Notes under the pieces: model-generated
Told to the model about the DNA's origin: nothing
Database searches by the model: none
The model's input: only the letters and a program-made list of their open reading frames with translations
Translations under genes and position numbers: made by a program
Shown here: positions 8,367 to 18,791 of the stretch, in pieces
Numbering within the stretch: position 1 is the stretch's first letter
How the letters are laid out: every line of letters begins with the position of its first letter
Assembly (NCBI GenBank): GCA_947561395.2
Contig: OX387187.1
Span: 25,401,829 to 25,465,828 of the forward strand
Direction: 5' to 3'
DNA from: Buxus sempervirens
Taxonomy: Eukaryota > Streptophyta > Magnoliopsida > Buxales > Buxaceae
DNA length: 64,000 nucleotides

Positions 8367-10597
8367 TGTAGACACCCCAAATTGCACAAACAATCATCAA
8401 AAATCATTATCTCCTGGAAAGCCAGCACAGAATTTGAAGAAAATAAACTTTTACCTGTATCCGGATACTCAATCCGGATACTCATATCGGATACCTTAAG
8501 GCCCTTTTTTATCCGGTCTGACATACCGGATACCTTAAGTTTGCTCAAAATTAGGGTTTTCCGAGAGCTTTTCACTTTTACCATCATGTCCCTCATTAAA
8601 TGAGGGGAAATCGCGGAAATAACCTTAGGGTTAAGGTTGGGGGGGTTCTAGACATTAAGTTGTGTCTACCAATGACCTTAGCCTTTGCCTATAAATAGGA
8701 GCCTCCTCCTTGAGCAAATGGCACTCAACTCTTGTTTTGAATTCTCGCAAAGAAGAACTCCAAGAGAAGAAGAAAACCGCTGTGGAATCGCCTCCAGAAC
8801 TCAGGTAAGCCTCAACTTTTCTTTTTATTTTCTGTCTTTACATTCCTAGATCTAGATCTCTTCTTCTACCTTTCTGTAGTGTAAAGCCTTGTTGTATGTG
8901 TGGAAATCCTTCCCCGGCTCAAAGTATCTCAAGACTCCCCTAGCCGTAAAACGTGAAGGCGGATCTAGGAGAAACGAGACTGGGGATTGACCCTAGTGCT
9001 AGAACCCATGTAGCATAAGGCCTTTTTGATTGATTTAAAACCGTTCTATAATCAAAGTACCCTTGATTATTTCGAAGATCCGTGTTTAACGGGGAGAGAG
9101 AACAGAGGGAAACGATAATGGAACGGAACCCTAGGCTATGCTAGAACCTATTTTGTTGAATCTATATGCATGTTGTATTGATCTTGCTTGGTTTTTCACT
9201 TTTGCACACATATTACACTTTTTTGGTGAATAGGCTCACATTTGGGGATTTATTACATTCATTGTGATAAATCTCTAATAAATGGCCTCAATCAAATTCT
9301 GGAGTGTTTTTAAATGTTTTTCAAAGGTTTTGGATTCATCTCACACGAATCTCACACACTTTATAAATTTTCGGATTTGATTTTCTTCAAAAGTGGCCTA
9401 ACTGGATAGCACCTGTACCCCTACTTCGGACGCCCATAACTTCATCATCCGGATGAATTTTGGGGCGATTCCAGAACCATGGGAAAGGTGAGGCTGTCTA
9501 GTTTATGTCCACCAAATGTCATAAGTTTCTATCAAGCTGATTTTTGACACCTCTCTGTCGAAGTTAAGTGGACAGTTCAGGTTCAAATACAGAACTTGTC
9601 ACTTCAACGGACCGCCATGTGTTCGTTTTAAGTCTGATTCGAGTGATTTTTGTTTCTGAGTATTCCTTTATGAGTCTATTTTCAAATCCAGTTGGTTTCA
9701 TAATTTTTGGATTCCATTTGAATTATTGGTAGCCGATTTACTCAGAACTGTGCATTTGTACTTTTCTGGGTAAATCTGTGATCTTCGGGGCCTGTTCGGG
9801 AGACCACCCAAGGCACATCCGAAGGGATTTTTGTATGAGACTAGTTTCTCTGGAGAGATGGCCATACAGACTTCAATCACACCAAATTTCGTGGACTTTT
9901 ATGTAGTGGATTTTTCTAGACAATTTTCCAAAGTTGCCCACTTACCACTTTTAAAAATCCCCAGCAGCAACTTCAAAGGAGCATAACTCCTAGATTTTTC
10001 ATCGGAATGAAGTGAAATTTTGCATGAGACTCTTATTTACCTTAATCTTTCAAATGGATTTGGTTTGGTTCAATTTAGAATTGGATTTGAATGATTTTAA
10101 GGCAAATGGCATACTTTTTACCAAACTTCCCGGATTTGATTTAACTTGGTTTTGAGCAACTTGTGCTTTGATTTCCATCCTTTTAATGTTCCAGAAATGA
10201 TATTGACATAAAAGGAGAACCCGAAATTCATTTGGTTTCTCATGTGAAGGTATCATACATTCGACCTTTTTTAAGGTTTCTCATGATTTTTAGCAAGCTT
10301 TCTTACTTTGTTTTCGCATGAACATACACTTGGCAACCACTTCGTGTGGATGAATGGGGGTGCCTAACACCTTCCCCCGTTCATAATCTAATCCCCTTTC
10401 CCATCTCTGGATTTGATTTTCAAGTAGGATTATTTTTATCCTAGAATTTGTCTTTTGGCTATTTTTGCTTATTTTTGAACTCTTTGGTGTCCATTCTCAC
10501 CCCAAAATCATGAATGGTGGCGACTCTCCCACTTTTGCGTTGAACCCGTGTATTGACGGAGGGATGATCACGCCGGTGATTTTTCCCATGTCTCACA
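8367..10597 (+). mobile_element. 3' LTR of Tat element D
   Basis: 2231 bp, TGTAGACACCCC...TGTCTCACA, preceded by a polypurine tract and followed by CCAGG (10598-10602), the presumed TSD; the other copy is off the left edge. Inside are ATCCGG inverted repeats (8459-8531), TATAAATA at 8690-8697, TAGCCGTAAAACGTGAAG at 8941-8958, the conserved U5 hairpins at about 10337-10384 and a PBS-like TGGCGACTCT at 10518-10527. It differs from families A and B over most of its length but shares these landmarks in the same order. Confidence 0.88.
8459..8697 (+). promoter_or_regulatory. Element D LTR promoter
   Basis: ATCCGG-N9-CCGGAT repeats at 8459-8479 and 8511-8531, plus an overlapping one at 8472-8492 with TCGGAT as right half. 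8472 to 8511 is again 39 bp. TATAAATA is at 8690-8697. Half-sites are identical to those of the two antisense promoters in the same element. Confidence 0.78.
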
Positions 10598-10602
10598 CCA
10601 GG

Positions 10603-10996
10603 TAAGATCTTATGTTTCTTCTTTTCAGTTTTATTACTTCAAATTATTTAGTGTTATGTTCCAAGATTTTTTAGTTGTGCGGAAAGGATTTGAGGTATTT
10701 TTTCACAAGGCAGAATCTGTATGGGACTGTTGGCAGCCCATTCTATACAGCACCTAAGGTACTTACAGGTAGTTATAATCAGGTTGCTGATGTGTGGAGT
10801 GCAGGGATTATTCTTTACTTTCTTTTAAGTGGTGTGCCTCCATTTTGGGGAAGACTAAGTCAAGGATCTTTGATGCTGTTAGGGCTGCCAATTTGCGATT
10901 TCCCTCTAATCCTTGGGATCAAGCATCTCCTTCTGCTAAAGACCTAATCGCTGGTGCAAAGATCCTTCTCAAAGATTTACTACTGCATATATTCTA
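10603..10996 (+). pseudogene. CDPK-like / PEPKR2-like protein kinase pseudogene exon
   Basis: The exon runs from the acceptor TTTTTTAG (10673-10674) to a donor near 10996. It encodes kinase subdomains VIII-X: a [16 protein letters not shown] activation/APE region, the invariant [23 protein letters not shown], then a [10 protein letters not shown] stretch in another frame after a one-base shift near 10850. A second shift comes before DPSQRFTTAYIL. The glutamate of the APE motif is lysine. 10603-10674 is an intron whose donor GTAAGA directly follows CCAG, the copy of D's presumed TSD, so D sits at the end of the preceding exon. The similarity to PEPKR2 is from memory of the family. Confidence 0.7.
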
Positions 10997-11751
10997 GGTA
11001 TGTGATTGTATTACTTAAAGAGGATGCACCTCAAACAAGATTGAGTGGGTATCAATTTGTAGGTAACACCTATTGCGTAACTAGAAAAAGATGGGTGGGG
11101 TATGATAACTTTTAAATCTCTGTTCCAAATCTTGATAATCTTTTTTTACTTTTTATTTTTAAATAGTTGCTTTCATTCATTGCAGAAAGTGGGATTTTGT
11201 CCACTTACAAATGTTCCTAAGGCTAAATCCTATTTTTGATTTCTAAAATGCATGATTTACCGACCTTCTTTCTCTCTATCAATCTCTTGAATGAATCATG
11301 ATTTTGGTGGATTTTTGGACCATTTTGGTTTTGAAATTTCACTGCTTTGAATTAGTAGTTCATATACTTCCATTAAGATCATTTTGATGTTCTTTTGTTT
11401 TCCCAATAAATGTTAACAGTGCAAATGCAATTGTCTAATCTAATTGCGAATTCCGGTTATTCAAAATTTATGTTGATTGTTGTTCTTTATTTTTTTGTAT
11501 ACTCACAAAAAAGATTCTCACTTTGAGTTTATTTTATTCGATCATATTACTCAAAGAACTGGCTCTAAATTAGGTGTTAGATTTTATCACAAATAAAAAA
11601 AAACAATATCTGTAGAATTATTTTACATGTGAAAACTGGTTGGTTATCTCTTGATCTAATGGAGTATATTGGCTTGCTTCTGATCCAGATGTTTTGCCTT
11701 TTTGTCAGTGTGATCGGTTACTATTTTTTTTTTTTTTTTTGTGTGCAAGTA

Positions 11752-12531
11752 ACAGGAAAATCTGGGTCCTTTTGGATTCTATGTTTTGCCTTTTCATCAG
11801 CATCTGTGATTGTGATCAATGGAGAGAAGATTGTATCAGCAAAAATGGGAGACTAAAGAGCAGTTGCATGCAGAGATGATGTGGCTCATGAGATAGGCAA
11901 AAAACACCAACATAAGGGCAAGAGGCATTGGTTACCTAAATCTAACTTCAGGTATGAAGGTTTTTCTTAAATCTGAATGGGTGTGTCCTTGAGCAACCTA
12001 TATGTATCCCATATGTTCTTTCCATGTGTGTGATTTCCGGTGTTGGATAGGTGGTTTCCAAATGCATAGGATACTCATATTGGCACCCAAATCCGGCAAT
12101 TCACCGGGCAGTATGTGCTCTAAAATCTCAGACCCAGTTTTTGCTGTTGAGAGGATCCATTCTGATGTCAAATTTGTTCTACTTGCAAGCACTGGCATAT
12201 AGGATGTGAGCAACAACTCTTCACATTCTATCATATGGGTTTTGTAATCCAATCAAGTTTTTAACTGTGTAATGATGACTTCAAATAATTTCTTCTAAGT
12301 TACAATTTCTTTCAGGTGTTGACAAATCATGAGGCCATGCTTCTCATCAGGCACATAGAGGACCCACAAGAAGCTGCTGAACCCCAAGCAAAAGAGGCCA
12401 AAAGGAGAATGAGCAGAGGACACATTCATGCATTGTTATTCGTTTCGACTGATATGGTATCAACTGTCCGCAAAATACTTCAGTCGTCTGAAGCTCAGTT
12501 AAAAATTCCTTCTAAATGGAACAGATAAGTC
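11752..12531 (+). pseudogene. PP2C-type protein phosphatase pseudogene (three decayed exons)
   Basis: Exon A (about 11752-11951) reads SASVIVINGEKIVSAKMGD, a TAA stop at 11853, then RAVACRDDVAHEIG, matching the PP2C core (GEKLxVANxGDxRAVxxRDG). It ends at donor CAG|GTATG. Exon B (about 12130-12215) reads HSDVKFVLLASTGI, then TAG where the family has Trp of LASDGLWDV. Exon C (12316-12528) reads LTNHEAMLLIRHIEDPQEAA, the usual C-terminal part, with the SxDNIT segment degraded. Two in-frame stops and loss of the metal-binding Asp in ASDG make it non-functional. It lies on the same strand as the kinase exon; a kinase-PP2C fusion ancestor is possible but unproven. Confidence 0.65.
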
Positions 12532-12539
12532 GACACTTT

Positions 12540-13430
12540 AGCATCATAACCACATAGGGATGATGCAATTGTGAAGTTGGCTGATCCTTGAGTTCAAATT
12601 TTCCATATGGAGGTGGAATCTGTGAAACTTTTCTAAATTAGAGCTATAAACCTGACCGCCTGAAGCCTATCCAACCCAGTCATAATCATTTTTCCTTTTC
12701 TTTTTTTTAAAACAAGAATAAAGAAGAAAAATAATAATTACTTCAGCATAATTTTATCCAAAAAAATAAATTATTATAATTATTAAACCTATATGCACGG
12801 GTCTCATTGCTAGTCTTGCCTTGATGTGAAATTACAAAACGTTTTTTTATGTGAAATTAATAAATTTTTTTTTAGTAACGTGAAATTAATAAATTTGAGA
12901 CACTAATCCTTAATCTGGGTTCATTAATGTGATTGGGCCTTAATTTGAAAAGTTAATTTCCAGGCTAGTTAACCAGAATAGCCCTGGTTGTGGCAAAACT
13001 AATGGCCCAGCCTACTTAGATTAATTTTAGAACCTTCAAGAAAAGGCCTATCTATGTCTTGAATTTCCCTCAGAAAGCCCACGACAGAGGTGTGGGGTAG
13101 CCAAAAATTCATTTCTAGAATAAATTGGTTTGTGTTGTACACTTAGGACGGCATATAGATAATTAAATTTAGGACAGGCCTATCTAGGCCTAACCCAATC
13201 CAATACATGTGATAGATTATTATTATTATTTATATATTTATTGTTCTATTATTGGATTATATGGTATTGGTTATATGATTTTTTGGCGAGCACAGCCCTT
13301 GCATATCGTACCTTCCTTGACCAATTAAAAACGGTGCCCCTGTTGTTTTTTAGTTCAACGCCTTTGTAGTCTTTACATAGGAAAGTAGATATGAACCCTT
13401 TCCCCTCTAGCTCCCTAGTTTGATTTTTTT
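12540..13430. other. AT-rich non-coding sequence, first half of a diverged duplication
   Basis: No gene seen. From about 12840 it has a diverged copy near 14400: CACTAATCCTTAAT at 12900 and 14442, and CTAGGCCTAACCCA at about 13175 and 14757. Confidence 0.5.
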
Positions 13431-13439
13431 TTTGATTTT

Positions 13440-13610
13440 TTTTTTCTTATTTAACTCAGGGGTGTTCGGGCGGGCTTGCGTGTACCTTAGACTAATCCCC
13501 GGGGGCTTACGCAGTCCCTTGTCCCACACAAACCGGGTAACTACTAGGCCAAAGGCCCAGAGGTGGCCCCAAAACTAGCTCTGTAGTTTTGGCTAGGTAT
13601 TAGGGAGCAT
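13440..13610 (-). repeat. SINE-like fragment (reverse orientation)
   Basis: The reverse complement ends in GGGGATTAGTCTAAGGTACACGCAAG... and poly-A (T-run at 13425-13446 on plus). Its 3' half matches the SINE at 15747-15966. It lacks the clear B-box segment, so it is truncated or fused to unrelated sequence. Confidence 0.5.
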
Positions 13611-14159
13611 TTTAACCTCCTATGAGCTGCATGCATATGAAGCATATCGTGTGTATAGATGCTTTTCCCAATTTTTATTTTTTTTCCACATTAAATGCAG
13701 CAAAAATAAAAGACAAATAAAATTTGGAAAAATCCATGAAGGGCCTACAATATCGTGCCACAAAATCTTGAGTTATCCCAAGATTGGGGGAGATGGTCCA
13801 CTTAAAAGTAACCCTTAACCGAGGGGTCTTACTCTATGCATTCACGTGCATTGAGTTCTTACGAATAGGCCAAGCCCATTAGTCGGATTGGGACGTCCAT
13901 GACTTCCAATTTCTGACATTTCTAAATCACAATCTTAAATCACATCAAAATTTAGCTGTTCAGATCTCATCAAGCGGCTTCGATTTCATTGGATAGGTTA
14001 GATCTCCTTCGGGTTTTGTTAGTTCTCGTTAAGACATGGTGTAAATATTGGATCATTTAAAGACTGGATTATAATTTTCTTCCCACTTTTGTAAAAAAAA
14101 TGTAATTTTGATGCCCTTAAATCAAACACAACAAACAACAAATAAAAGTAAAATTAGAG

Positions 14160-14239
14160 GAAGAGAGAGAGAGAGAGAGAGAGGGGTTGGGGTTGGGGCT
14201 TCTTTGCAATAGAGAAAGAGAGGGGAATCGAGAAGAAGA

Positions 14240-14270
<31 letters not shown>

Positions 14271-14271
14271 G
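14160..14271. repeat. Two (GA)n microsatellites within a short duplication
   Basis: (GA)n tracts at about 14164-14183 and 14246-14270 are each followed by GGTTGGGxTTGGGGCTTC. The roughly 80-bp unit is present twice. Confidence 0.85.
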
Positions 14272-15188
14272 TTGGGATTGGGGCTTCTTTGCAATTTTTG
14301 CAAAATTCAGAAATAAGGGAAGGATATTTTTGGAAGGCTATGAAGGGGATTTGGATCTTTTTACAACTGTCATCACTTAAGCTTAATTTTAAGAAGTTAC
14401 TTTGCTATGGTGTGAAATTAGAAAAGTTGGTACACTAATCCTTAATTTGGGCTCATTAATGTGATTGGACCTTCATTTTTCCAGCTTTACACTTAAAAAT
14501 CTCAAGTTTTGGGCTGAACTGTAGCATATAATAAGACGTTGATTTCCTAGAAAGTTCAATTCAAGCGTGTTAGAAAATATGGAAAGAAAAAAGTTATTTT
14601 ATGACAATAATCCATGAAAATAAAATGTGGAGCTCGCAATGCGTAAAACTGGTCTGAAAAAATAAGCCCAAACTTCTAGGAAAGGCATAGGTAGGGCAGA
14701 ACCATGAATGCGGCCCACCCAGACTCATTTCATAGCCCAGAATTTTGGACGTGCGTAGCTAGGCCTAACCCAGTCCAAGCATGCTTGTAAGCAAGGCACA
14801 AGTAGGCCTTAGAAGATCTTGGATTAAAATAAGAGTCAACCCAAGCAGTCCACTCAAAGTCTGATGGAACTCGCCATGTAGTGGGATCGATGTCTCGGTG
14901 TTGACAGAGTTCTTCGGGTCATAACCGGGTTGCTTAGCCAGACTTTAGGTAGACTAAACTATATGCATGACTACAAAACTCAATAGGTAGTGCTGAGTCC
15001 AAAAGCGTAAGAACTAACAATTACCAAGTTAGAAAACCAGAGAGAGGAAAAGCTCATTTACTAGACATCCTTGGTGCTTGTCTTTGCCCAGGAATGCAGA
15101 TATGTACCTGTTACTATCCTGGATGTTAAGTGATGAATCAACGAAGTTTCCAAAAGGCTTCCATTCTAGCTTTGTGGGTTCTTTTATT

Positions 15189-15340
15189 TTTTTATTTTTA
15201 ATTCGGGGTGTTCGTACGAGCTTGTGTGTACCTCGACTAATCCCTTGGGGTTTGTGCAGTTCCCTATCCCACACGTACTGGATAATTATGAGGCCAAAGG
15301 CCCTTGCGTAGCCCCAAAACTAGCCCCATAGTTTTGGCTA
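15189..15340 (-). repeat. SINE-like fragment (reverse orientation), second copy
   Basis: Paralogue of 13440-13610 within the larger duplication. T-rich on plus (15184-15200), then GGGGTGTTCGTACGAGCTTG. Confidence 0.5.
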
Positions 15341-15746
15341 GGGATTATGGAGCTTTTTAACCTCTTATGAGCCACATGTATATGCAGCATATTTTGTGCA
15401 TGCATGCTTTTCCTTTTTTTTTTTTCCCATTTTAAACGCAGCAAAAGTAAAAATCAAATAATATTTGGAAGAATCCGTGGAGGGCCCACAATATCCTGCC
15501 ACGAAAACTCCCAAAGATTCACCTAAAAGTAACCTCCCCGTAAACAAGGGTCTTACTCCATGCATTTTACATGCACTGGGTTCATACGAATCGGCCGAGC
15601 CCATTAGTTGGATTGGGAGGTCCATAAGTTGCAATCTCAACCATTTCATTTAAAGGTGGGATTGTAATTTTCTTCCCACTTTTTTTTATAAAAAAAATGT
15701 AAATTTGATGCCTTTAAAAATCAAACACAACAAATAATACATAGGT

Positions 15747-15966
15747 ATGCTCCCTAACGGTCAAGGCTTGGGGCCTGGGATATGCTCCTTCCAAGGTCTC
15801 AGGTTCAAAACCTCTCAGGTGCTATCAATTCTTTGGGGCTACCCCTAGGGCCTTTGGCCTGATAATTACCCGGATTGTATGGGACAGGGGGACTACACAA
15901 GTCCTTGGGGATTAGTCGTTGTCCGCGCAAGCTGGCCCGGATACCCCAAGTTTCAAAAAAAAAAAA
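15747..15966 (+). mobile_element. SINE with poly-A tail and 11-bp TSD
   Basis: Flanked by AATACATAGGT at 15736-15746 and 15967-15977. An internal pol III B-box-like GGTTCAAAACC occurs at about 15811. The tail is GGGGATTAGTCG..., CCCAAG, TTTC and about 14 A. Similar in design to the plant Au-type SINEs; the family assignment is from memory. Confidence 0.75.
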
Positions 15967-16142
15967 AATACATAGGTGCTTTTGTAATTATACACTATTT
16001 GCCGTAAGGGTGGTACGAGTGACGTTAAAGAAAGTAACTTCATGGGTTCTTCAATCCAATCCATTGCAACAACTAATAATATTTGGAATTTTTTATGAAC
16101 CTGAACCCAAAGGTGATCTCTTTAAATTATTTATAGTATAAA

Positions 16143-16382
16143 AAACAACAGAGATCGCTAAACAAGAAGGAAAAGTAAGCTCACAATAATATAAAAGTGA
16201 TATTTAACATCAATCATACATGATTGACGTATATATCCTTATTTTACTTTTACATGACAGCAAAGAAGTACATAACTTTAACTCATTAACCATTTCATAC
16301 GAGGTTGATGAACCTTTTTCTTATTTTTACGAGACCACACGAAAGCGCTAGAGAAATACTCTTGCTAAAAGTATAGAAGAAT
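16143..16382. other. 3' flank of the DEFL gene
   Basis: AT-rich, no ORF. On the minus strand it is the expected 3' UTR and polyadenylation region of the gene ending at 16383. Confidence 0.4.
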
Positions 16383-16798
16383 TTAGCCACGGTTGTCTCT
16401 CAAAGCCGGTGATCCACAAGTTTTGCAAATGCACTTACCACCTCTCTTCGTGCAACGACCGCCCAATGGTTGTTGTCGTTGGCGCTTGCAATGATGATTG
16501 CAAAGATAATGTTGACGAATTCCACGGCATTTGCCTTTATAGTAGCTCTCTGTCCAGCATGTTCCCTGCGTACCGGGAGTAGCTTCATCTTTTTCACAAT
16601 GGCACTCTTTAACTTTTTTCTTTTTTCCAAACGTAAAATGAGAATGAGGCACCATGCATTTTCCGCCTTTTCCAAAACGGTGTTTTTTGCAATGATCAGC
16701 ACATTTAACGTCTTCGCATTTTCCACGGTACACGTGGGTTCGTTTCATGGGATCAAGTTTTCCCTCCACAGACTTGGGACCCATCTCTGTTTGCACAT
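16383..16798 (-). CDS. Defensin-like (DEFL) cysteine-rich protein, exon 2 (mature part)
   Basis: Exon 2 begins after acceptor TTATCTCAG (16799-16800) in phase 1 and ends at TAA 16385-16383. It encodes an acidic/linker start, then two cysteine-rich units. Unit 1 spacing is C-x4-C-x3-C-x10-C-x18-C-x1-C. Unit 2 spacing is C-x9-C-x8-C-x3-C-x11-C-x6-C-x1-C-x2-C, with the C-x3-C and C-x1-C pairs of the cysteine-stabilised alpha-beta fold. Very basic (KKKK, KRQRQQ). Exon 1, encoding the signal peptide, is 45.7 kb away at 62467-62536 on the same strand with matching phase. In plants such proteins are secreted and act in defence or reproductive signalling; the specific role here is unknown. The ORF extended upstream to 16925 is intron read-through. 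Confidence 0.75.
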
Positions 16799-17341
16799 CT
16801 GAGATAAAATACATAATGTTAGTTTCTGATAAGATGAATTGGGTAGGTGAAAAAGAAGATAATATACCTATACTAGCAATGGTGAACTTGCATTTGCGCG
16901 TTGCAAATGGAAAAAATATGTACAATTTGCCAAGGATTTTATCAAATTTTTTTTTTCGAAAAGGTACATTTGAAATTAGAGTCCTTATTTCATTAGAATT
17001 TTAGTAGAAAATTTCTAAGCAAAAACCTTTGTAATTAGAATTCTTACTTTCTTACAATTATATTTTTCCTATTAGATTCCTATGTAAATTAATTTAATTA
17101 AATAATATCTTATTGATAAATATAGATTTTCAATAATTAGAACTCCTATTTTGCAATGTTCATCACATATATCATTTTAATTTGCATGATTCAGTGTGCA
17201 AGTATCTTTGTTTCATGGTAGCAGGTTTCCGGAGAAAAGAAAAATGCTTATATGGACTTGGGACCCATGTTTTTTTTTTCACATCTGAGATATAATACAT
17301 AATGATGCTTTCGTTAGGATGAATTGAATATGCGAGAGAAG

Positions 17342-17394
<53 letters not shown>

Positions 17395-17511
17395 GTACAT
17401 GAACATATTATGTGAACAAAATATATATAAATACATACACATATACATATATACATATATACATATACATATACATATATATATACACACACACACACAT
17501 ACACACATACA

Positions 17512-17571
<60 letters not shown>

Positions 17572-17742
17572 TTTAGCTTGAAGGAACTGATTGAAGATGG
17601 GGGTGTCAATACATAAGGCAAATTTGTTCTACACTAATATATATACATATGTATTAACAACCACACATACGTATTAACAACTACAAATACAAATCAGCTC
17701 TACACTAATATATGTTTTAATACATATTTACATATGTATTAA
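16799..17742 (-). other. DEFL intron, 3' part, with microsatellites
   Basis: Holds (TA)n at about 17345-17391, mixed (CATA)n/(CA)n/(TA)n at about 17432-17570, and AGCTTGAAGGAACTGATTGA at about 17575, which recurs at about 62113 and 62270 on the other side of element B. ORFs here are microsatellite artefacts. Confidence 0.7.
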
Positions 17743-18188
17743 TGTAGACACCCAAAAATTGCACGATTTTTGATAAATCTTGAAGGAGAGAAATATTTCA
17801 TTGAATTTTCAATTCTTAGCATTGGGTTTAAGATCCTTAACCCATTTGAATCCAAAGCCGCAAAGGAAAAGGCCCGAATTCAATCTTTTATGCAAAGTCA
17901 AACTTTTTCGGGTTGAATTTTGTTGACTTTTGACCCCAGAAAATGAAATATTTTTTAAAGCAAGATTTAAATATAATTTTTCCCGGTAATCAGGTTTTTA
18001 GCAATGTTATTGCATAAATGAATTTTTTGAGATTTTTAATCTTGACGAATACCTTTGTATCAACATGTTGAATCTTTTTACCGGACCTGAAAAACCGAAA
18101 TTTAGCCTAGAACTGGAAAGTTGACTTTTTATTCACTTGGAATTTGGGTCTGGAAATATTTTTAATGGATTCAAATGGGGGGGTGTTT

Positions 18189-18272
18189 GCTTATTTACAT
18201 GTAATATCTTAAGTAAATGGAGATTAAAAAATACGAGGACATTTACTTAAACGATATTACATGTAAATAAGC
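18189..18272. repeat. 84-bp foldback in the B LTR (also 59655-59738)
   Basis: Near-perfect inverted repeat: GCTTATTTACATGTAATATC... pairs with ...GATATTACATGTAAATAAGC, about 32-bp arms around a 20-nt loop. Present in both LTRs, so it entered the family before this copy moved. It may be a small MITE; no TSD is certain. Confidence 0.8.
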
Positions 18273-18315
18273 CTGGCCTGTGCAGCTAAGGCTCAAAACT
18301 AGCCAAAAATGTGCT

Positions 18316-18791
18316 GACCGTACTGAATGAACGGTTTTTTATAATTTTGATGTCAACCGCCCTGTATGCACGGTTGCAACCGTACACACAGCACGGTTCA
18401 GGTCCATGCTTGTTGCGCTGCGGCCACGTGGCTTCACGAAGCTTCGGCCGTTGAGCCGCGTGGACAGCAATCGATTAAAGCATAACTGAATTGAACCGTC
18501 CTGTATATACGGTTTGGTCAAATTTGTACAGGAACCGCACTTTGAGTGGCGGTTGTGTAGAAACCGCACTGAGTATACGGTTTTGGCTGTTTCGGGGATT
18601 TGCGAAATGGCTCGATCCCTGAGCCTTATTTACGCATATTACCTCTCTCTTAGGGACTTGAACTCCCTATTTCACCCTCCGAAACTTGCTGAATTAGTCC
18701 AATTCAAGCCTTGGAGGAGAATTGGAATAATCTAGAAGGCCTTTTTGGCCTACCCTTGGGACTCTTCTACCCTTGACTTGGCCTATAAATA
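18316..18791 (+). promoter_or_regulatory. Element B LTR promoter: six inverted repeats and TATA box
   Basis: AACCGY-N9-RCGGTT type repeats at 18316-18336, 18355-18375, 18378-18398, 18494-18514, 18533-18554 (10-bp spacer, the one exception) and 18562-18582. TATAAATA is at 18784-18791. The same array is in the 3' LTR at 59782-60049. Confidence 0.8.

Larger units (their letters stand above)
12840..15735. repeat. Diverged direct duplication (about 12840-14130 and 14400-15735)
   Basis: Ordered landmarks recur with offsets of about 1.54-1.75 kb: CACTAATCCTTAAT, CTAGGCCTAACCCA, the SINE-like block at 13450 and 15205, GGGTCTTACTC with ATGCATT at about 13824 and 15551, and AATCAAACACAACAAA near 14120 and 15719. 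Offsets vary because of indels, so this is an old duplication. Mapped by eye only. Confidence 0.55.

Noticed and set aside
8459-8531. Zn2Cys6 (Gal4-type) binding sites
   Set aside because: Spacing matches N11 but the half-sites are everted (CCG-N11-CGG), and that factor family is fungal; kept only as a comparison.
14187-14438. 83-residue ORF with RERERE run
   Set aside because: Encoded by the (GA)n microsatellite; no start context or homology.
17314-17621. ORFs of alternating Tyr/Ile/Val/Cys codons on both strands
   Set aside because: Pure translations of (TA)n, (CATA)n and (CA)n microsatellites.
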